From NCBI RefSeq assembly GCF_008801605.1, contig NZ_VZPJ01000001.1, positions 1 to 64,000 of the forward strand: 64,000 nt of DNA, in the 5' to 3' direction. The position numbers were made by a program, and so were the translations under genes. Source of the stretch: Pseudomonas brassicacearum subsp. brassicacearum. GTDB taxonomy: Bacteria > Pseudomonadota > Gammaproteobacteria > Pseudomonadales > Pseudomonadaceae. A model generated the notes under the pieces. That model was not told where the DNA came from. It saw only the letters and a program-made list of their open reading frames with translations, and did not search any database. Below, piece after piece: positions 59,041-64,000 of this stretch (positions within the stretch are counted from its first letter, which is position 1; the number at the start of each line of letters is the position of its first letter).

Positions 59041-59352
59041 ATGGACCCGTTGCAACCCTCGCAATGCGCAAACATGGAGGACATCCGACGCGAAATCGAT
59101 GCCCTCGACCAGGCGGTCATCACGCTGCTGGGCAAGCGCTATCAATACGTGCTCGCGGCCTCGAAATTCAAGACATCGGCAACTTCGGTGCAGGCACCGG
59201 AGCGTCTCAAGGCCATGCTGGCGACACGACGCAAGTGGGCCGAGGCCGAAGGTTTGAGCCCGGACGCCATCGAGAAGATGTACAGCGACCTGGTGCATCA
59301 CTTCATTGCCGAAGAGATGAAGCGCTGGACGGCGAATCAGTCCCACAACTGA
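59041..59352 (+). CDS. Chorismate mutase-type protein, PchB (isochorismate pyruvate lyase)-like
   Basis: A 103-residue AroQ-fold protein. It aligns by eye with PchB of P. aeruginosa along its length: DIRREIDALDQAVITLLGKR, YVLAASKFKTS, APERLKAMLATRRKWAEAEG and HHFIAEEMKRW. The key residues R (IRREID), K (ASKFK) and the C-terminal helix are present. PchB cleaves isochorismate to salicylate and pyruvate and has weak chorismate mutase activity. No isochorismate synthase (pchA) or siderophore gene is nearby. GGAG lies eight bases before the ATG. Confidence 0.82.
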   Translation: MDPLQPSQCANMEDIRREIDALDQAVITLLGKRYQYVLAASKFKTSATSVQAPERLKAMLATRRKWAEAEGLSPDAIEKMYSDLVHHFIAEEMKRWTANQSHN

Positions 59353-59662
59353 ACCGCGGTCGGTAATGGCTCCCATCTTCCGCAGGATCAGAAGCAGTCA
59401 CCGACAACGGTTGTGCGCCTTTGTCCACTGATGCCCTCAGAAAACAACCAAAAACCCATTAAGAGATCGACCACGACAAAGGTAAATCAAAGCCTTGGTT
59501 GTGCTGCGCTTCGCTCCGTTTCGCCAGCGTCAAGAATTGGAAATTTGACACTACAAGGCCATCACCTATCGTTCCTCTCGAGACCGCACCCAGGGACCGG
59601 GTGGCCCGGACACCCCTTTGCAAGGGCGGTCGTCAATGTCATTACTCTCAAGGAGCAACAAC
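59353..59662. other. 310-bp intergenic region before the PixA/AidA-like gene
   Basis: No gene is seen. A dyad CACCC-N7-GGGTG lies at 59587-59603; no lux-type box was found. It should contain the promoter of the gene at 59663. Confidence 0.5.
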
Positions 59663-60184
59663 ATGTCTGGAGCGACCCAAACCATTGATGTGCTCGTCAA
59701 CGTTGACGCCGATTACCTGCTCGCCCACCCCAAAGACGTAGGCGGCGCGATTGCCATGCTGGTGACCCGCGGTGCCGTCGACAGCCATGCCAACACCAAT
59801 GCCGGCGAAGGCGAAGGCGGCAACGAGTTGTGGTTCGACGTAAACCCTGGTGACAACATTCGCTGGCGCGCCACCACGCTGTCGCGCAACTTCGACCGCA
59901 TCGCATTGATCAAGGACATCGAGATCGGCGACCCCCACCAGGGCGGTGATTACAAGGGCACCATTTCGAAACCTAACTCTTTCAACATCCCCGGTGTGGT
60001 GCCCTATCTGAACAAGGCTGCTCCCGGCGGTATTTCCAAAACCGATGTGATGTACACCATGTGGCAATCGACGGCGCTGAGCGCAGGAAAGCTCTGGTAC
60101 AAAATCTACTTCGTTCTGCTGGATCGTGACCTGAACCAGATTGGCCCGACCAACACTTGGGACCCGTACGTCACCGTCAATTGA
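59663..60184 (+). CDS. PixA/AidA-family protein (inclusion body type)
   Basis: A 173-residue cytoplasmic protein of the AidA/PixA family. Typical text: QTIDVLVNVDADYLLAHP, the polar motif NELWFDVNPGDNIRWRATTLS, and KLWYKIYFVLLDRDLNQIGP at the end. PixA forms crystalline inclusions in Xenorhabdus, and AidA of Burkholderia/Ralstonia is a quorum-sensing-regulated protein; the biochemical role is unsettled. AAGGAGCAACAAC gives a strong ribosome site, in line with high expression. A large hairpin follows at 60204-60251. Confidence 0.85.
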   Translation: MSGATQTIDVLVNVDADYLLAHPKDVGGAIAMLVTRGAVDSHANTNAGEGEGGNELWFDVNPGDNIRWRATTLSRNFDRIALIKDIEIGDPHQGGDYKGTISKPNSFNIPGVVPYLNKAAPGGISKTDVMYTMWQSTALSAGKLWYKIYFVLLDRDLNQIGPTNTWDPYVTVN

Positions 60185-60203
60185 CTGTTCGCTGAGTTGT
60201 AAA

Positions 60204-60251
60204 CAACCCTGGCCGGCTTGCTATTCGCCATGACGATGCCGGCCAGGGTTG
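60204..60251. terminator. Bidirectional hairpin between convergent genes
   Basis: A perfect 14-bp inverted repeat, CAACCCTGGCCGGC (60204-60217) and GCCGGCCAGGGTTG (60238-60251), with a 20-base loop. It separates the PixA-like gene from the convergent lipoprotein gene; flanking T-runs are short. Confidence 0.7.
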
Positions 60252-60283
60252 CCTATCGAAGCACTTGCGCTCCCCTCTTCAAC

Positions 60284-61954
60284 TCATGGCAACATCTCAA
60301 AGGCCGCAGTCTGGGTCACCGGGATCATCTTCCCGGGCGTGGTCACCACCAATTGATACTTGCCAGCAAGCAAAGTGTTTGCGGGATAACTGAAGCACGA
60401 CACGCTGGAGGTGGATTTACCCGGAACAATAGCCACGCTCTTGATCGGCGTAGGCTCAGCAGCCTCGTTCAATTGATAGAACGAATATTGGGGGTTGCTG
60501 ACCGGCTTGGCGTGGGTAAGGCAAAACGAGTCGTTCTTGGCTGAAGGCGCGAATCGACCCTTGGCATCCAGGGGGGAAACGAACGTTATCCCACTCCGGC
60601 TCTCTTGCTCGGCCTGCTGGGCAGCATCCAGGGCCGTCCGCGCACGTTCATAGTCGGCACTCTTCAACAGCGCACTCGTCTCTTGCCTGTTGATGTATTG
60701 GACGGCTTTCTCTGCCTCGATCAACGCACGTCGCCGTCCCCAGAGCACGTCATCGCCACCCTTGCGGACCGCAAACGACACCCAGGTCTTGTCCAGGAAC
60801 GTCTCGTTCTTGCCGCGCTGTTGCAGACCGTGATTGGCGTACTCGATCTCTCCAGCCTGGATGTCCTCCAACGACGTACCGTCTGGCGTGTCAGTCCAAC
60901 CGCGCCGCATGGCGGTAGGCACCAGCATCAGCGTATCCCCCAGCCAAGCCAGCGGGTTCTCTTTATTGCCACGATTCGTCAAATAGAAATAGCAATTGGT
61001 GGGGGCACAGCGCTCCTGGTTGATCAGCACATAATTCCCAGGCCTGAGCGCCAAGACCGAACCGTTATCTTCCACTGCCTCATCGTCGGGGCCAGCCACC
61101 AGATCCACGTCGATCTGCAGCACAATGTCGTCTTTGTTGAGGGCCAGCAGACTCTTGGCGACTTCTTTGGCAAATACTTGCTCAGCAGCTGTTATCGGGT
61201 TGGCCAGGGACAATGTCTTGCTGGCCGAGCCGATAAAATCGAGAAATGCAGCGGAGTCTTCGTTCTCGCCCTGGTCATATTCCAGGACAGTCAATTTCAT
61301 CGACAGGTGATCGGACTCAAGCTTTTTGGGGCCGTACAACAATTTATTCAGCAGGTTCGGCTTGGCGTTATCGGCGACCCCGAGATAAGGCCCGAGTACT
61401 TTGGTCACCGTTTCGCTTTTATTCTCGCCACCCACTTCGGTGAACTCGGCAACGATCACGACTTCGTTCACCCCACCGAGATCCTTGAGGTACTTAAAGT
61501 AAGCATCCGTCAAATAGACAGCGAACACATCGCCACCGTTGCCCTCGCTGTCAGGTTTACGAATAGCGCCAGCTTTATCGGCGCTGAAGATGTCGCCATC
61601 GATGCGCAGGCGCTCGGCTTTCAAATTGCGGATGGCGTCCTGGAATTCTTTTCTTGCTTGCTGCGTTTGTGCATCGGCAGCAGCGAGGTCGGCGGAGGTC
61701 GCCCCTTTTTTCACCAGGGCGGCGTGGGCCTGCTGGGCTTGTTGCCACTTGAGCTTTAGTGCTGCCGCCTCTTCGAACTGCTTATCGACGACGCTCGAGG
61801 GACGAGCAGGTTGAACCTTGAAAAGATGCGCCGTCCCTGTTGGAACGGCGCAACCGACGATGAAGAGTGACAATCCGCATACCAATGCGAATCGAGTGCT
61901 GAAGGCTGCGCGCAACGCCTTCGCTACCTGAACCGGTGCGTTTTCGGTGAACAT
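60284..61954 (-). CDS. Large lipoprotein of unknown function
   Basis: A 556-residue protein with a lipoprotein signal (RFALVCGLSLFIVGC, then AVPTGT). The mature part starts with a coiled-coil-like stretch (EEAAALKLKWQQAQQAHAAL, about 60-115), then a beta-rich region with EVVIVAEFTEVGG and NYVLINQERCAPTNCYFYLT, a second helical stretch (TSALLKSADYERARTALDAA) and a C-terminal domain with a Cys pair and KYQLVVTTPGKMIPV. No family was recognised. It is a single gene facing the PixA-like gene. Confidence 0.7.
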   Translation of the reverse strand: MFTENAPVQVAKALRAAFSTRFALVCGLSLFIVGCAVPTGTAHLFKVQPARPSSVVDKQFEEAAALKLKWQQAQQAHAALVKKGATSADLAAADAQTQQARKEFQDAIRNLKAERLRIDGDIFSADKAGAIRKPDSEGNGGDVFAVYLTDAYFKYLKDLGGVNEVVIVAEFTEVGGENKSETVTKVLGPYLGVADNAKPNLLNKLLYGPKKLESDHLSMKLTVLEYDQGENEDSAAFLDFIGSASKTLSLANPITAAEQVFAKEVAKSLLALNKDDIVLQIDVDLVAGPDDEAVEDNGSVLALRPGNYVLINQERCAPTNCYFYLTNRGNKENPLAWLGDTLMLVPTAMRRGWTDTPDGTSLEDIQAGEIEYANHGLQQRGKNETFLDKTWVSFAVRKGGDDVLWGRRRALIEAEKAVQYINRQETSALLKSADYERARTALDAAQQAEQESRSGITFVSPLDAKGRFAPSAKNDSFCLTHAKPVSNPQYSFYQLNEAAEPTPIKSVAIVPGKSTSSVSCFSYPANTLLAGKYQLVVTTPGKMIPVTQTAAFEMLP

Positions 61955-62053
61955 CCCTTTCCCCTAGTCGTTGCTGGCACAATGCCTTGTCTCGGAGATT
62001 AGGACAGCCACCTGATAAGCGCAACGCAGATAACTTGACGCCAGTAAACCGCG

Positions 62054-62275
62054 CTAGGTCGTCCCCTCCGGCTCAGTCAGCGCCTCCAGCACCAGGGGGT
62101 GCAGGACAGCCCCCGGATGCATCTGCTGCCAATCCTGCAATTGCCGGCGCATGCCCGGCGTCCAGAAGCTCTTGATGTGCTGGCGCACGCCATTCACCGC
62201 CAATGTGTGATCCGGCTCGGTGGCGAAGTACTGGGCGATCTGGTTGGCCATCTTGATCAAGCTATCAGAACTCAT
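62054..62275 (-). CDS. fdsD: Formate dehydrogenase delta subunit FdsD
   Basis: A 73-residue protein. It begins SDSLIKMANQIAQYFATEPD and contains the conserved HIKSFWTPGMRRQL, the standard text of FdsD. It is needed for maturation of NAD-dependent molybdenum formate dehydrogenase. Its ATG overlaps the stop of the alpha-subunit gene (ATGA), so it is translationally coupled to it and ends the operon. Confidence 0.9.
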   Translation of the reverse strand: MSSDSLIKMANQIAQYFATEPDHTLAVNGVRQHIKSFWTPGMRRQLQDWQQMHPGAVLHPLVLEALTEPEGTT

Positions 62276-64000
62276 CGACGCACCTCGGCTTTCTCGGCAT
62301 GGCGACGTTCCCTGAGCAAGCGTCCCTGTTCATCACTGAACGCCTGGTAACGCTTCTGCCATTCCGAAGGCTGGCTGACCCGCACGATCTCGACCGCCGT
62401 CACCTTGTATTCCGGGCAGTTGGTGGCCCAGTCGGAGTTGTCGGTGGTGATCACGTTGGCGCCCGACTCAGGGAAATGGAACGTGGTGTAGACCACGCCC
62501 GGTGCCACCCGCTCGGTCACCTTCGCACGCAGCACCGTCTGCCCGGCACGACTGCCGATACCCACCCAGTCTTCGTCGACGATCCCGCGGTTCTCGGCGT
62601 CGGTTGGGTGAATCTCCAGCCGATCCTCCTCGTGCCAGGCCACGTTGTCGGTGCGTCGGGTCTGGGCGCCGACGTTGTACTGGCTGAGGATGCGTCCGGT
62701 GGTCAGCAGCAGCGGGTAGCGGCCGTTGACCTTCTCATCGGTGGGCACGTAGCCGGTGAGCATGAAGCGCCCTTTACCGCGCACGAACTGATCGATGTGC
62801 ATGGTCGGCGTACCGTCCGGTGCGGCATCGTTGCAAGGCCATTGCAGGCTGCCGTGACGATCCAGTTCGGCGTAGCTGACGCGGGTGAAAGTCGGCGTCA
62901 GGCGGGCGATTTCATCCATGATTTCCGAAGGATGGTTGTAGTGCATCTTGTAGCCCAGGGCGTCGGCCAGGGCGATGGTGGCTTCCCAGTCGGCCTTGCC
63001 GGCCAGCGGGTCCATCACCTTGCGAACGCGGGAGATGCGGCGCTCGGCGTTGGTGAAGGTGCCGTCCTTCTCAAGGAACGAGCTGCCCGGCAGGAACACG
63101 TGGGCGAACTTGGCCGTCTCGTTGAGGAAGATGTCCTGGACGATCACGCATTCCAAAGCGGACAACGCGGCCGTCACATGCTGGGTGTTGGGGTCGCTCT
63201 GGGCGATGTCCTCGCCTTGGCAATAGAGCGCCTTGAAGGTGCCGTCCAGGGCCGCCTCGAACATGTTGGGAATGCGCAGGCCCGGGTCGGGTTGCAGGGT
63301 GACGTTCCACGCCTGTTCGAACTCGGCGCGTACCGCTTCGTTGGAAATATGCCGATAGCCCGGCAGCTCGTGGGGAAATGAGCCCATGTCGCAGGAGCCC
63401 TGGACGTTGTTCTGTCCACGCAGCGGGTTAACCCCGACACCTTCGCGACCGATGTTGCCGGTGGCCATGGCCAGGTTGGCGATGCCCATGACCGAGGTGC
63501 TGCCCTGGCTGTGCTCGGTGACGCCGAGGCCATAGTAGATGGCCGCGTTGCCGCCGGTGGCGTAGAGCCGTGCGGCGGCGCGGATCTGCTCGGCAGGCAC
63601 GCCACACACCGGGCCCAGGACCTCGGGGGAGTTTTCCGGCAGGCTGACGAAATCGCGCCAGCGAGCGAAGTCCGCCGCCTCGCAGCGTGCCTCGACAAAA
63701 GGCTGGTCAATCAAGCCCTCGGTGGCAATCACATGACCCAACGCGTTGAGCATTGCCACGTTGGTGCCCGGACGCAGTTGCAGGTGCAGCTCGGCACGGG
63801 CGTGAGGTGAATCCACCAGGTCGATGCGCCGTGGATCGATGACGATCAGCCGTGCGCCCTGGCGCAGGCGGCGCTTGAGCTGGGAGCCGAACACCGGGTG
63901 CGCGTCAGTGGGGTTGGCGCCCATCACCAGAATGACGTCGGCTTTCATCACCGAGTCGAAGTTCTGGGTACCAGCGGATTCGCCCAAAGTCTGCTTGAGG
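62272..64000 (-). CDS. fdhF: Formate dehydrogenase alpha subunit (C-terminal part; cut by window edge)
   Basis: About 575 residues of the catalytic molybdopterin subunit; the frame is open to the right end, so the N-terminal part (iron-sulfur clusters and active-site selenocysteine or cysteine) is outside. Visible marks: LGESAGTQNFDSVMKADVIL, VMGANPTDAHPVFGSQLKRR, YYGLGVTEHSQGSTSVMGIA, NLRGQNNVQGSCDMG-type text, and LLTTGRILSQYNVGAQTRRT. The C-terminal molybdopterin domain has FHFPESGANVITTDNSDWAT. The enzyme oxidises formate to CO2. Confidence 0.93.
   Translation of the reverse strand, partial: LKQTLGESAGTQNFDSVMKADVILVMGANPTDAHPVFGSQLKRRLRQGARLIVIDPRRIDLVDSPHARAELHLQLRPGTNVAMLNALGHVIATEGLIDQPFVEARCEAADFARWRDFVSLPENSPEVLGPVCGVPAEQIRAAARLYATGGNAAIYYGLGVTEHSQGSTSVMGIANLAMATGNIGREGVGVNPLRGQNNVQGSCDMGSFPHELPGYRHISNEAVRAEFEQAWNVTLQPDPGLRIPNMFEAALDGTFKALYCQGEDIAQSDPNTQHVTAALSALECVIVQDIFLNETAKFAHVFLPGSSFLEKDGTFTNAERRISRVRKVMDPLAGKADWEATIALADALGYKMHYNHPSEIMDEIARLTPTFTRVSYAELDRHGSLQWPCNDAAPDGTPTMHIDQFVRGKGRFMLTGYVPTDEKVNGRYPLLLTTGRILSQYNVGAQTRRTDNVAWHEEDRLEIHPTDAENRGIVDEDWVGIGSRAGQTVLRAKVTERVAPGVVYTTFHFPESGANVITTDNSDWATNCPEYKVTAVEIVRVSQPSEWQKRYQAFSDEQGRLLRERRHAEKAEVRR

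Noticed and set aside
59353..59662. lux-type box before the PixA/AidA-like gene
   Set aside because: Searched because AidA is quorum-regulated in Burkholderia; no sequence close to the usual 20-bp dyad was found.

Overview
The window looks like a stretch of chromosome from a fluorescens-group Pseudomonas. The DNA is GC-rich. It carries the typical REP/BIME families (arms such as GTGGGAGCGAGCTTGCTCGCGA, GTGGCGAGGGAGCTTGCTCCC and TGTAGGAGCTG...CAGCTCCTACA). Its gene set (sfn sulfone genes, xyl genes, giant kinase-ATPase-histidine kinase, DUF6124-type protein, FdsD/FdhF) also fits that genus. No phage, plasmid, transposase, rRNA, tRNA or CRISPR was recognised. The species is an inference.

Layout. 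1-385 is a tandem REP block. 386-4822 (-) is a complete type I secretion apparatus (ABC, adaptor, TolC-like) with no recognisable substrate gene. 5131-7648 holds an amino-acid permease and a divergent TetR regulator. 7700-18660 (-) is a collinear run of histidine kinase (1829 aa), LRAT-domain protein, FixJ-type regulator, NylB-like serine hydrolase, outer-membrane barrel and polyamine-type binding protein; a stand-alone receiver (19132, +) faces it. 19860-23908 (+) is a NodT-EmrB-EmrA type efflux operon.

24227-34938 is a sulfur-scavenging region. It has an SfnR-like sigma-54 activator, a minus-strand operon msuE-sfnG-AMP-binding-like-livG-livH-livM-livK-livF with a well-formed -24/-12 promoter in front of msuE, and a divergent sfnB. 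35127-46708 is mixed: methyltransferase, CPBP protease, a PD-(D/E)XK-like protein, TrmK, an arabinose/galactose 1-dehydrogenase with a DeoR regulator, an aldo/keto reductase with a divergent LysR, a lipoprotein, and several small membrane or redox proteins.

46805-53483 is a xylose module (xylR, xylA, xylF, xylG, xylH) with a REP pair inside the operon and no xylulokinase. 53493-57190 has a LysE exporter with a divergent LysR, a small membrane protein, a GNAT and an epoxide hydrolase. 57191-60184 has dense REP/BIME DNA, a small DUF6124-type gene with a structured leader, an isochorismatase-family/PchB-like pair preceded by what looks like a complete threonine-codon attenuator, and a PixA/AidA-type protein. 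60284-64000 (-) has an unknown large lipoprotein and the end of a formate dehydrogenase operon (fdhF, cut by the window edge, and fdsD).

The observations most worth following are the attenuator at 58300-58424, the ribosome-site-masking hairpin before the LRAT gene (13062-13105), the sigma-54 promoter with the degenerate AMP-binding protein in the sulfone operon, and the giant-kinase locus as a sensory-catabolic unit. All functions are read from sequence patterns recalled by eye; no database search was run.
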